From positions 62,001-126,000 of the forward strand of contig DLCN01000009.1 of the NCBI GenBank assembly GCA_002480645.1: a stretch of DNA of 64,000 nucleotides, given 5' to 3'. Both the position numbers and the translations under genes were made by a program. Shown here one piece after another: positions 53,265 through 61,243 of the stretch (position 1 is the first letter of the stretch; each line of letters begins with the position of its first letter). The stretch comes from Balneolaceae bacterium UBA7797. Its GTDB lineage: Bacteria; Bacteroidota; Rhodothermia; Balneolales; Balneolaceae. A model generated the notes under the pieces. That model was not told the DNA's origin and did no database searches. It saw only the letters and a program-made list of their open reading frames with translations.

Positions 53265-53291
53265 CCTGAACTCATATCGATTCAGAATTTG

Positions 53292-53326
53292 AAAGACCGT
53301 ATGATGACATGCGGTCTTTTTTTTTC
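53292..53326 (+). terminator. Terminator of the DAHP synthase gene
   Basis: AAAGACCGTAT pairs with ATGCGGTCTTT and is followed by a run of nine T, 27 bp after the stop. Confidence 0.9.
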
Positions 53327-53339
53327 AAAGATCAGATAC

Positions 53340-53449
53340 TGTCAAAATTTACCATCCTCACTGACGGCTCGTCAAACCCCGGCTGACAACTTTTCCCGGT
53401 GGCAGAAATTGGTCTGAAAAAATTTCAAGGCTGCTTTGCCGCGATGTCA
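53340..53449. promoter_or_regulatory. Cluster of TGAC/GTCA half-sites upstream of hsp20 (candidate enhancer)
   Basis: TGACGGCTCGTCA at 53362-53374 is a perfect 5-bp-arm dyad. Further TGTCA or TGACA copies lie at about 53340, 53384 and 53445. They are 40 to 150 bp upstream of the sigma-54 promoter, the usual distance for enhancer-binding-protein sites. Confidence 0.35.
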
Positions 53450-53470
53450 GAGCCTGTTTTATTCTGCCTG

Positions 53471-53487
53471 TTGGCACAGCCGTTGCA
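53471..53487 (+). promoter_or_regulatory. Sigma-54 (RpoN) promoter of hsp20
   Basis: TTGGCACAGCCGTTGCA matches the consensus YTGGCACGrNNNTTGCW at every specified position but one, with the invariant GG-N10-GC spacing (GG at 53473-53474, GC at 53485-53486). Transcription would start near 53498, giving a leader of about 43 nt to the ATG at 53541. Confidence 0.8.
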
Positions 53488-53540
53488 AATCTACGAGTGA
53501 TTTTTGAAACAACTTCAACAAAAAACAAAGAGGATCAATT

Positions 53541-53966
53541 ATGGCACTCGTAAGATATAACAGACCAAACACAGACGTTTTTTCACGTAGCTTTAACGAT
53601 TTCGTAGATGAATTTTTTAACATCGGCGAATATCGAAAAGACAACTTTATGCCTAGTGTAGATGTATCCGAAACTGAAACTCAGTTTTTGGTATCCGTTG
53701 AATTGCCAGGTATGAAGAAAGAGGAAATTAACGTAGATCTTGAAAAAGGCAGACTCACAGTAAGTGGCGAAAGAAAATTTCAAAACGAGGAAGAGGGTAA
53801 GAATTATCACCGGTTAGAAACAAAATACGGCAAATTCAGCCGTTCTTTCTACCTGCCCGACTCGATTGATGAAGAAACTATCGCCGCTAAATATGAAGAT
53901 GGTATCCTTAATATCACCATCAACAAAAGTGAGGATAAAGTTAAAAAACAGATAGAGATCGCATAA
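53541..53966 (+). CDS. Small heat-shock protein (Hsp20/alpha-crystallin)
   Basis: 141 residues. An N-terminal arm is followed by the alpha-crystallin domain: FMPSVDVSETETQFLVSVEL, PGMKKEEINVDLEKGRLTV, SGERKFQ and the strand GKFSRSFYLPDSIDEETIAA, with the DGILNITI motif. It prevents aggregation of unfolded proteins without ATP. A sigma-54 promoter precedes it, which suggests RpoN control rather than an ordinary heat-shock factor. The terminator at 53983 ends it. HtrA protease and clpB lie downstream. Confidence 0.94.
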   Translation: MALVRYNRPNTDVFSRSFNDFVDEFFNIGEYRKDNFMPSVDVSETETQFLVSVELPGMKKEEINVDLEKGRLTVSGERKFQNEEEGKNYHRLETKYGKFSRSFYLPDSIDEETIAAKYEDGILNITINKSEDKVKKQIEIA

Positions 53967-53982
53967 CGAGATCATTTACTCC

Positions 53983-54020
53983 GGCCTGAAGTCCATGAAC
54001 GGGCTTCAGGCCTTTTGTTT
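53983..54020 (+). terminator. Terminator of hsp20
   Basis: GGCCTGAAGTCC pairs with GGGCTTCAGGCC (one G-T) and is followed by CCTTTTGTTT. Confidence 0.85.
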
Positions 54021-54040
54021 AAAGTAAGAATATGTAAAGG

Positions 54041-54062
54041 AGCACAATTTTAAGGTTGTGCT
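54041..54062. promoter_or_regulatory. Inverted repeat upstream of the HtrA gene
   Basis: AGCACAA, an 8-nt spacer, TTGTGCT: perfect 7-bp arms, 54 bp before the ATG. It could be an operator or a leader hairpin. Confidence 0.3.
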
Positions 54063-54115
54063 TCGTTGTTACAGCTGCTGAAAGAATAAACATTCATCAT
54101 AAGGAAAATGAAACC

Positions 54116-55585
54116 ATGAACACCTTTGTAAAAAATGCATTCGGTTTAGCGGCAGCAGTGTTAGTGCTGCTTGGGGTAAATAAGATCAGTGATAATGCAT
54201 TGATCACTATGCCGAATTACGATACTACTGTTACCACAGCCGAGAACCGGCCGGTAGCTTCCCTTAAAGACCTGAACGATTCTATCGTTGATATCGCAGA
54301 AAAAACGAATCCATCTGTCGTAACCATTACCACAGAAAAAACCAGCGAAGTTCGCTATATGGATCCTTTTTCCATGTTCTTTGGTCGGCCGGGACAACAA
54401 CAAGGCGAGACTAAAGAATATGTGAGAAGAGGCCTGGGTTCCGGGGTAATTGTATCGGAAGAAGGATACGTGCTGACTAACAATCATGTAATTGATGACA
54501 CGGATGAGATAAAAGTAAGGCTCTTTAATGGCGACGAAGTAACTGCTGAGTTGGTAGGTACCGACCCAATGACGGATATTGCCGTATTAAAAATTGATGT
54601 AGATAATTTACCTGCTGTTACGATGGGTAATAGCGATGAGGCGAAAGTGGGTTCGTTTGTGCTGGCCATAGGTAGTCCGCTAAGTGAGGACCTCGCACAT
54701 ACGGTTTCATTCGGTATTGTTAGTGCGCGAGGACGTTCACTAAATGATCTGACCGCTTACGGAGATTACATCCAAACAGATGCGGCAATTAATCCCGGAA
54801 ATTCCGGTGGCGCACTTATTGATATGAATGGCGAATTGGTGGGAATTAACTCTGCTATCGCTTCCCGTTCCGGTGGAAATGATGGTATAGGTTTTGCTAT
54901 TCCAATCAATCTGGCGAAAAGAATTATGGATGATCTGATCGAAGATGGAGCAGTATCCCGTGGTTATTTAGGTATTTATACTGCCGGTGAAGTGGATCAG
55001 ACTATGGCTCAGGCTTTAGGTATTGGAAATAACAGAGGCATTATTGTAGGTCGGGTTGAGGAAGACGGACCGGCTGACAAAGCAGGATTAAAAGAAGATG
55101 ATATTATTGCCAGCGTAAATGGTGAACGGGTGGTGAGTTGGGATGCTTTCCGCACCAAAATCGCCAGTATGAAACCCGATACTAAAGTAGAATTTGGTAT
55201 AATCAGGGATGGCAAAGAAAGAGAAATCACCGTAACTTTGGGCGAGCGTGATGAAGATAATCTAATTGCCGACTCTAAAAAAGTAGAGGACATTGACGAG
55301 AAACTTGGCTTTGGTATCACAGAATTAACTTCTGATATGAAACGGCAATTACGCTTAACGAATGATGTTAGTGGAGTAGTTGTTAATAGAATTGAAGAAT
55401 CATCTAACGCGTACGAACGTGGTCTCAGAAAAAATGATGTGATCACCGCTGTTAAAAAAAGTACCGTCGAAACGATCGATGAGTTTTATAAAGAAGTGCA
55501 AAAAAGTGTCGATAACGGAGACAAAGCAATTCTTTTAACCATTGAGCGAAATAATATGAAACAATTTATCGCGTTTAGACTTTAA
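54116..55585 (+). CDS. Periplasmic serine endoprotease DegP/HtrA (Do family)
   Basis: About 489 residues from ATG 54116, placed 8 bases after AAGGAAA; a frame 20 codons longer from 54056 lacks a signal. The N-terminal helix (AFGLAAAVLVLLGV) anchors or directs export. Catalytic His in LTNNHVID near 124, Asp in TDIAVLK near 154 and Ser in NPGNSGGAL near 229 are intact. Two PDZ domains follow (GIYTAGEVDQ and GIIVGRVEEDGPADKAGL; then GFGITELTSDM and RKNDVITAV). It degrades misfolded envelope proteins. It sits between hsp20 and clpB in a stress-gene block. Confidence 0.94.
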   Translation: MNTFVKNAFGLAAAVLVLLGVNKISDNALITMPNYDTTVTTAENRPVASLKDLNDSIVDIAEKTNPSVVTITTEKTSEVRYMDPFSMFFGRPGQQQGETKEYVRRGLGSGVIVSEEGYVLTNNHVIDDTDEIKVRLFNGDEVTAELVGTDPMTDIAVLKIDVDNLPAVTMGNSDEAKVGSFVLAIGSPLSEDLAHTVSFGIVSARGRSLNDLTAYGDYIQTDAAINPGNSGGALIDMNGELVGINSAIASRSGGNDGIGFAIPINLAKRIMDDLIEDGAVSRGYLGIYTAGEVDQTMAQALGIGNNRGIIVGRVEEDGPADKAGLKEDDIIASVNGERVVSWDAFRTKIASMKPDTKVEFGIIRDGKEREITVTLGERDEDNLIADSKKVEDIDEKLGFGITELTSDMKRQLRLTNDVSGVVVNRIEESSNAYERGLRKNDVITAVKKSTVETIDEFYKEVQKSVDNGDKAILLTIERNNMKQFIAFRL

Positions 55586-55622
55586 GAAATTGTTGACCAT
55601 TTATTGTACCCCGAAAAAGCCA

Positions 55623-55657
55623 AAACCCAGGTCCTGATACGATCTGGGTTTTTTTAT
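55623..55657 (+). terminator. Terminator of the HtrA gene
   Basis: AAACCCAGGTC pairs with GATCTGGGTTT (one G-T) and is followed by seven T. Confidence 0.88.
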
Positions 55658-55667
55658 TTAGTTTCGG

Positions 55668-56240
55668 TCATAGTAATACGAAATCCTTCTCAGGGAATAA
55701 TGGGCTTAGATCTTCAGGAGGAGGAAAATGCTTATCTCTGAAGTCATTCATAAACCCAAGTGTTTTGTTGCTTACCAATTTAACGATCTCATCAATAGCA
55801 TCATCGGCGATCATAAATGGGGTGTTATCGAATAGCATCAGGTCACCAAGAAAATATCCATAGATCTGGTATTGTCTGGTTTCGGATCTTGGTTTGCCGG
55901 AGAGGATACATTTGGATAACCACTGCTCAATATTCTGACTTCCTTCTTCAATTAGTTTTTGCTGAAGACTGAAATCAGCGTGGGTAATAAAGTATTCATC
56001 TATTGCCCGACGTGATTCTTCGGAATACTCCGATTTCAACGATTCTGTGCATTCCTGACAGATCGCATATTCCCAGATGAGATCAGATGTATTTAGTTCC
56101 GGATAATTGGAATATGCTTTTTCTATTAAATAGGTACAGTCCTTAAGCTCACGCTCGCATAACAGACACTGCTCGATGGGCGCTCCTGTCTCAGAAGAAT
56201 AGAAAATGCTTGGAATTTCCCTGAAAGTGTAGGAACTCAT
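55668..56240 (-). CDS. Hypothetical protein with two CxxC pairs
   Basis: 190 residues, cytosolic-looking. The motifs CLLC near 25 and CQEC near 62, with a further cysteine at about 32, could bind one metal ion such as zinc. The rest is acidic and helical with no known signature. It starts three bases after the lipoprotein gene's stop on the same strand, so the two are probably one unit. Function unknown. Confidence 0.6.
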   Translation of the reverse strand: MSSYTFREIPSIFYSSETGAPIEQCLLCERELKDCTYLIEKAYSNYPELNTSDLIWEYAICQECTESLKSEYSEESRRAIDEYFITHADFSLQQKLIEEGSQNIEQWLSKCILSGKPRSETRQYQIYGYFLGDLMLFDNTPFMIADDAIDEIVKLVSNKTLGFMNDFRDKHFPPPEDLSPLFPEKDFVLL

Positions 56241-56243
56241 GGG

Positions 56244-56678
56244 TTATTCATCCGATGGCACATCCAATGTCAGGATCTTATTTAGCTGCATATAAACATC
56301 GCGGGCAAGATGTTGTTTGTATTCCTGAGGCATCATTTGAGGTTGATCCTCCTCGTAGATCCTTACCTGAGTTTTATATTCATCGATCTTTCGGATCACG
56401 ATCTCTGCGGTTACCGCAGAATCTCTGTTTCGCTCGTCTACATCAAAACGTGCCAGAAAATATTTAACATAATAGTCTCCGTCATCCTGTAATTCTGCTT
56501 GCATTACTCTCATACTCGCATTCTGAAGAGCCTTATTAACCCCGGCAATGGTCTCATCAAATGTATTTAAATAAACGTGTGGCTCATTAACCCCCAAGCC
56601 TGTTGTGCCACAAGCATTGAACATTATGATTGTTAGAAAGAGAATAGAATAGATAGAGTATTGTTTTAATTGTACCAT
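56244..56678 (-). CDS. Small lipoprotein, possibly DUF3568-like
   Basis: 144 residues. The signal peptide ends in a lipobox (MFNAC, Cys23). The mature domain (FDETIAGVNKALQNASMRV, VTAEIVIRKIDEYKTQVRIY) is short and beta-alpha in pattern, like the uncharacterised lipoprotein domains that keep an ancestral 'TIAGVxxAL' helix. It precedes the CxxC gene by three bases and is divergent from clpB. Role unknown, presumably envelope. Confidence 0.65.
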   Translation of the reverse strand: MVQLKQYSIYSILFLTIIMFNACGTTGLGVNEPHVYLNTFDETIAGVNKALQNASMRVMQAELQDDGDYYVKYFLARFDVDERNRDSAVTAEIVIRKIDEYKTQVRIYEEDQPQMMPQEYKQHLARDVYMQLNKILTLDVPSDE

Positions 56679-56831
56679 GAGATGAATCGAATTTATTTAT
56701 TGGATGAAGCTATTAAAGTTGAGTAACAAAAACATGTAATTATTTGTTGCTACTAAGTATTTGTTAATGGTCATTATTAGAATGGCTTCACCATGTTATT
56801 TCTGCCCTGCAATTCCGTCAGTTCTAAAATT

Positions 56832-56848
56832 CAGGCACGGTTTTGGTC
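56832..56848 (+). promoter_or_regulatory. Weak sigma-54-like motif before clpB
   Basis: CAGGCACGGTTTTGGTC has a good -24 half (GGCACGG) but its -12 half is TGGT in place of TTGC, giving GG-N10-GT. It is 35 bp before the ATG. Also present is CCGTCA at 56815-56820, resembling the TGACGG half-site at hsp20. Low confidence. Confidence 0.25.
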
Positions 56849-56882
56849 TTTATGGACTCAGAAATGAAAAAAAGGAGAAATT

Positions 56883-59522
56883 ATGAATCTGAATAAATTT
56901 ACGCTGAAAGCGCAGGAAGCCGTTCAAAAAGCCATAGAATTGGCACAGTCCGGGAATAATCAGGCATTGGAACCTGAGCATTTGATGAAAGCATTTTTAC
57001 TGGATGGTGATAACATCATCCACACACTGTTAAGTAAACTTGGAGCAAATGAGCAAGTAATTGGTCAGGTAACAGATGCTGCATTGGGGAGATTACCCAG
57101 AGTGGACGGAGCTTCAGTTTCAGGTCAGTATTTGTCTGCTACTACAAAAAATATCATGGATACCGCCCAAAAGGAATCCACCGATATGGGGGATGAATAC
57201 ATCAGCTCGGAACATGTGCTGCTTGGAATTGTGCAGGCCTCTGGAGATGTGCCCTCTATCCTTAAAGATCAGGGTGTGACAAAAGAAAATATACTTAAAG
57301 TGCTGAATGATGTGCGAGGTGGACAAAAAGTTGATGATCCCAATGCGGAGAGTCGCTTTGCCGCACTAAAAAAATATGCCCGAGACCTGAATGAGTTAGC
57401 AGAGAAAAATAAATTGGATCCCGTTATTGGCCGTGATCAGGAGATCCGGCGTGTAATGCAGATCTTAACCCGCAGAACGAAGAATAATCCGGTACTGATA
57501 GGGGAGCCCGGGGTTGGTAAAACAGCAATTGCAGAAGGTATGGCCCTTCGAATTGTACGTGGAGATGTTCCCGAAGGATTAAAAAGTAAGCGTATACTGG
57601 CTCTGGACATGGGAGCATTGGTTGCCGGTACAAAGTTCCGCGGTGAGTTCGAAGAACGATTGAAAGCTGTAGTAAAAGAAGTGACCGAATCTGACGGGGA
57701 ACTGATCTTATTTATAGATGAGATTCACACTCTGGTTGGTGCCGGGAAAACAGATGGCGCCATGGATGCAGCCAATATTCTAAAACCGGCACTCGCACGG
57801 GGAGAAATGCATGCGATCGGAGCCACGACCCTGGACGAATACCGCAAATACATCGAGAAAGACAAAGCACTGGAGCGTCGATTACAAACGGTACTGGTGG
57901 GTGAACCTTCGGTCGAGGATACGGTTTCCATCTTGCGTGGTCTGCAGGAACGTTACGAAGTACATCATGGGGTTCGGATTACCGACTCCGCCATTGTTGC
58001 AGCTGCGGAACTCTCTCACCGGTACATTGCCGACAGATTTCTACCGGATAAAGCCATTGACCTGATTGATGAAGCGGCCTCCCGGTTACGGTTACAAATC
58101 GATTCGTTGCCGGAAGAACTGGATGCCATAGAACGACAGATCCGTCAGCTGGAAATTGAACGGGAGGCCTTAAAACGTGAAAAAGATCAGTCTAAGATCA
58201 AGGGAATCGAAAAGGAATTAGCTGATCTTGAAGAACAACGCAAAGGTATGCGCGTGCAATGGGAGCAGGAGCGTGATCTCATCCAGAAAGCACGTGAACT
58301 AAAACTTGCCATTGAGACTACCCGAAATGAAGCGGATAAGGCGGAACGTCAGGGTAATTATGAAAAAGTAGCTGAACTGCGATATGGTACCATCACACGT
58401 CTGGAAAATGATCTTAAAGAAGCTCAGGCTAAACTTGATGAGATGCAGCAGAAAAAATCACTGCTTAAAGAAGAAGTTGAAGCAGAAGATATTGCAGATA
58501 TCGTTGCCCGCTGGACGGGGATTCCGGTTAAACGGATGTTGCAAAGTGAACGGCAAAAATTACTGCACCTGGAAGATGAACTGCATAAACGTGTGATCGG
58601 GCAGGATAAAGCAATCGAGGCTGTATCGAATGCCGTACGACGATCACGGGCCGGGCTACAGGATGAAGACCGACCCATTGGTTCCTTTTTCTTCCTGGGT
58701 TCAACGGGTGTGGGTAAAACCGAGTTAGCCCGGACTTTGGCAGAATTTCTGTTCAATGACTCCAATGCTATGATCCGCATAGATATGAGCGAATACATGG
58801 AAAAACACAGTGTGAGCCGCCTGGTCGGTGCTCCTCCGGGTTATGTTGGATATGATGAAGGCGGGCAATTAACAGAAGCTGCACGTAGACACCCGTATTC
58901 TGTAATTTTGCTGGATGAGATCGAAAAAGCACATCCGGATGTTTTTAATATTCTGTTGCAGGTGCTGGATGAAGGCCGACTCACTGACAACAAGGGGGTG
59001 ACGGTAGATTTCAAAAATACCATCATCATTATGACCTCTAACATTGGTTCTCATCTGATCGTGAACGAAATGGAAAGATCGGGTGGTGAATTGGATGATG
59101 AGAAGTACGTAGAGTTACAGAACAAACTGATCGATCAGCTTAAGAAAACCATTCGCCCGGAATTTCTGAACCGGGTTGATGATACCATCGTATTTCATCC
59201 GCTAGGTAAACAACACATCCGTTCTATTGTGGATATTCAGTTACGCCGGGTTCACCAGTTACTGGCCAGAAATCAGGTTGTTCTAAACATTCCGGATTCA
59301 GTGAAAGACTGGCTGGCAGTTCGTGGATATGATCCGGTGTACGGAGCCCGCCCGTTAAAACGGGTTATTCAACAGAATATCACCAATACGTTGGCAACTC
59401 AGCTCCTGAAGCGGGATTCGGAAGGTCCGGTTGAGTATGAAGCAACGATCAGTACAGATGGTGAACACATTGAATTTGCTGAAGTGGTAAAAGACCCGGA
59501 TGAATGGGTGGAAGCAACGTAA
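56883..59522 (+). CDS. clpB: ATP-dependent disaggregase ClpB
   Basis: 879 residues. The N-terminal double-Clp domain (residues 1-150) precedes AAA-1 with Walker A GEPGVGKTAIAEGMA near 206 and Walker B FIDEIHTLVGAG. The long middle coiled coil (about 400-530) distinguishes ClpB from ClpA/C. AAA-2 has GSTGVGKTELARTLA near 605, LLDEIEKAHPDVFNILLQ and the RPEFLNRVDD arginine-finger region. With DnaK it resolubilises aggregates. Unlike most starts here, it has a strong Shine-Dalgarno (AAAGGAG) eight bases upstream. Confidence 0.97.
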   Translation: MNLNKFTLKAQEAVQKAIELAQSGNNQALEPEHLMKAFLLDGDNIIHTLLSKLGANEQVIGQVTDAALGRLPRVDGASVSGQYLSATTKNIMDTAQKESTDMGDEYISSEHVLLGIVQASGDVPSILKDQGVTKENILKVLNDVRGGQKVDDPNAESRFAALKKYARDLNELAEKNKLDPVIGRDQEIRRVMQILTRRTKNNPVLIGEPGVGKTAIAEGMALRIVRGDVPEGLKSKRILALDMGALVAGTKFRGEFEERLKAVVKEVTESDGELILFIDEIHTLVGAGKTDGAMDAANILKPALARGEMHAIGATTLDEYRKYIEKDKALERRLQTVLVGEPSVEDTVSILRGLQERYEVHHGVRITDSAIVAAAELSHRYIADRFLPDKAIDLIDEAASRLRLQIDSLPEELDAIERQIRQLEIEREALKREKDQSKIKGIEKELADLEEQRKGMRVQWEQERDLIQKARELKLAIETTRNEADKAERQGNYEKVAELRYGTITRLENDLKEAQAKLDEMQQKKSLLKEEVEAEDIADIVARWTGIPVKRMLQSERQKLLHLEDELHKRVIGQDKAIEAVSNAVRRSRAGLQDEDRPIGSFFFLGSTGVGKTELARTLAEFLFNDSNAMIRIDMSEYMEKHSVSRLVGAPPGYVGYDEGGQLTEAARRHPYSVILLDEIEKAHPDVFNILLQVLDEGRLTDNKGVTVDFKNTIIIMTSNIGSHLIVNEMERSGGELDDEKYVELQNKLIDQLKKTIRPEFLNRVDDTIVFHPLGKQHIRSIVDIQLRRVHQLLARNQVVLNIPDSVKDWLAVRGYDPVYGARPLKRVIQQNITNTLATQLLKRDSEGPVEYEATISTDGEHIEFAEVVKDPDEWVEAT

Positions 59523-59547
59523 AGTGGCTAGAATATGATCATAACTG

Positions 59548-59571
59548 AAAGGCGCTCCGGCGCCTTTTTTT
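59548..59571 (+). terminator. Terminator of clpB
   Basis: AAAGGCGC-TCCG-GCGCCTTT and a run of T, 26 bp after the clpB stop. Confidence 0.88.
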
Positions 59572-59577
59572 GATTCT

Positions 59578-60033
59578 TCAGGATCCTTCGGGTTCGTATT
59601 GATGAATTGACTGGCCAATAAGTTTCCATGAACCATTAATTTTTTCCAGCATTCGTATCTCGTAAGAATAAGTTTTGATTCCATCCGGAGAGATAGAAAC
59701 CTCATTATGGCTAACGATCGCACTATTCCCGTTAATTCCGATCTTGTAATCAGAATTACTCGATGTCCCGCCATTTCCTGCAACCCCCTCGGGTGGATTG
59801 ATCATGAATTGCGGAGGAAGATCTATGACCTGACCATCCAGTGTTGAAATGAGAATCCGGCTATAGGGTTTTATCGCCCAACAACCGGCATGCGCTTCAA
59901 TATCACCGGAGCGCCAGGTTGCAGATTCTTTTTCGAGTAACTGAATAATAGCTTGTTCGTCGCTTGTTTGTGCCGATACTATGCACGGTATCATCAGTAA
60001 GCAGAGCAGGAATATTACTTTTCTCATAATCAT
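59578..60033 (-). CDS. Secreted NTF2-like (DUF4440/SnoaL-type) protein
   Basis: 151 residues, with two adjacent in-frame ATG starts (60033 and 60027). The signal peptide (MRKVIFLLCLLMIPCIVSAQ) is clear. The mature part (SDEQAIIQLLEKESATWRSGD, then KTYSYEIRMLEKINGSWKLIGQS) is an NTF2-like fold, as in small periplasmic DUF4440 proteins. Function unknown. It lies 15 bp after the GH43 gene on the same strand. Confidence 0.78.
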   Translation of the reverse strand: MIMRKVIFLLCLLMIPCIVSAQTSDEQAIIQLLEKESATWRSGDIEAHAGCWAIKPYSRILISTLDGQVIDLPPQFMINPPEGVAGNGGTSSNSDYKIGINGNSAIVSHNEVSISPDGIKTYSYEIRMLEKINGSWKLIGQSIHQYEPEGS

Positions 60034-60048
60034 TAAATGTAAGGGTAA

Positions 60049-61107
60049 CTATTTAACCAAAGGATTTGCCTCAACTCCCTTGTTGGTCATTACAATTGGT
60101 TTGATGAATCCGTTTTCATCAAAATACATTCGGTCGATGGCTACTTCCCGGTGATGCGGATCATCAGTATTGAGCGGACGTCGGTGATAGACCATGTAAT
60201 AGTCTTTTTTGTCGGGAGTAATGATCACAGAATGATGTCCGGCGCCACGGGCAATAGTTGAATCCTGTTGCAGTACTTTCCCGATTCGTTGGAATGGTCC
60301 AAGCGGGGAATCCCCGATCGCATAGGCGACACTGTAATTAGGTCCCATCCAGCCGCCTTCCGACCACATGAAATAGTATTTTCCGTCCTTTTTAAAAACA
60401 AAGGGGCCTTCTACATAATTATCCGGGGTGATCTCTTTGTAGTATTCTCCGTCTTCAAATGGTTCGAGACTAAGCAGGTCATCGCTGAGCTTTACCACAT
60501 TGCAATGTCTCCAACCTCCATAAAACATATAGATCTGACCGTCATCATCCCGGAACACAAACTGATCGATGGGCTGTGCTCCGTTATGAAATTCGTTGAT
60601 CAATGGCTTTCCGAGCGCATCTTTATATGGGCCTTCCGGTGTGTCTGAAACAGCAACTCCAATCCCTCCATATTCATCATTACTTTGGATGTCATTAGCT
60701 CCGAAAAAGAGATAATATTTATCGTTTTGTTTAATGATAGAAGGTGCCCACATGGAATAGGAAGCCCATTTAACATCTTTGACATCGAGCACATGCGAAT
60801 GCTTTTGCCAGTTCACAAGATCTTTGGAGGAGAAAGCATCAAAAAAAGTCTGTATCAGATATTGTTCGTTGATAGCCTGAGCCCGCACAGCAAGTTGTTC
60901 TCCGGTGAACGCGGTGGATGTATCAGGTTCTCCAAAATGATCGGAATAGGTTGGGAAGATCCAGTACTCATCATCAAAAATGATACCCTCAGGATCGGCA
61001 TACCAGCCTTCCAGCACGGGGTTTCCTGCGTATTGTTCAGATGTTGCAGAGCGTTGACATGCATTGAGTCCAATGACCAGAACTACGGCTAAGAAGAGAT
61101 ATTTCAT
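60049..61107 (-). CDS. GH43-family glycoside hydrolase lipoprotein
   Basis: 352 residues. The lipobox LNAC (Cys17) indicates a lipoprotein. The five-bladed propeller carries the three GH43 acids: Asp in GWYADPEG near 36, Asp in AQPIDQFVF (the pKa modulator) and Glu in VEGPFVFKKDGKYYF near 227. It should cleave arabinose- or xylose-containing side chains. The SMWAPSIIKQNDKYYLFFGAND strand is also typical. The nearby GH81 gene suggests a general polysaccharide-degrading habit, but the two are 45 kb apart. Confidence 0.88.
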   Translation of the reverse strand: MKYLFLAVVLVIGLNACQRSATSEQYAGNPVLEGWYADPEGIIFDDEYWIFPTYSDHFGEPDTSTAFTGEQLAVRAQAINEQYLIQTFFDAFSSKDLVNWQKHSHVLDVKDVKWASYSMWAPSIIKQNDKYYLFFGANDIQSNDEYGGIGVAVSDTPEGPYKDALGKPLINEFHNGAQPIDQFVFRDDDGQIYMFYGGWRHCNVVKLSDDLLSLEPFEDGEYYKEITPDNYVEGPFVFKKDGKYYFMWSEGGWMGPNYSVAYAIGDSPLGPFQRIGKVLQQDSTIARGAGHHSVIITPDKKDYYMVYHRRPLNTDDPHHREVAIDRMYFDENGFIKPIVMTNKGVEANPLVK

Positions 61108-61243
61108 GAAGTACTTTTTTTATGAGTCGCGAGAATCTACGCTACTGAATCTTCATTGACAAGGAACCGGGTGTCCGGGAAAATTTCTTTACACCTCGTT
61201 ACTTATCATTTCCCTACATTCTTCCCGAACCAAATACTCCGCA

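Noticed and set aside
54161..54487. 108-residue minus-strand frame inside the HtrA gene
   Set aside because: Antisense shadow of the protease domain with no coding-like pattern.
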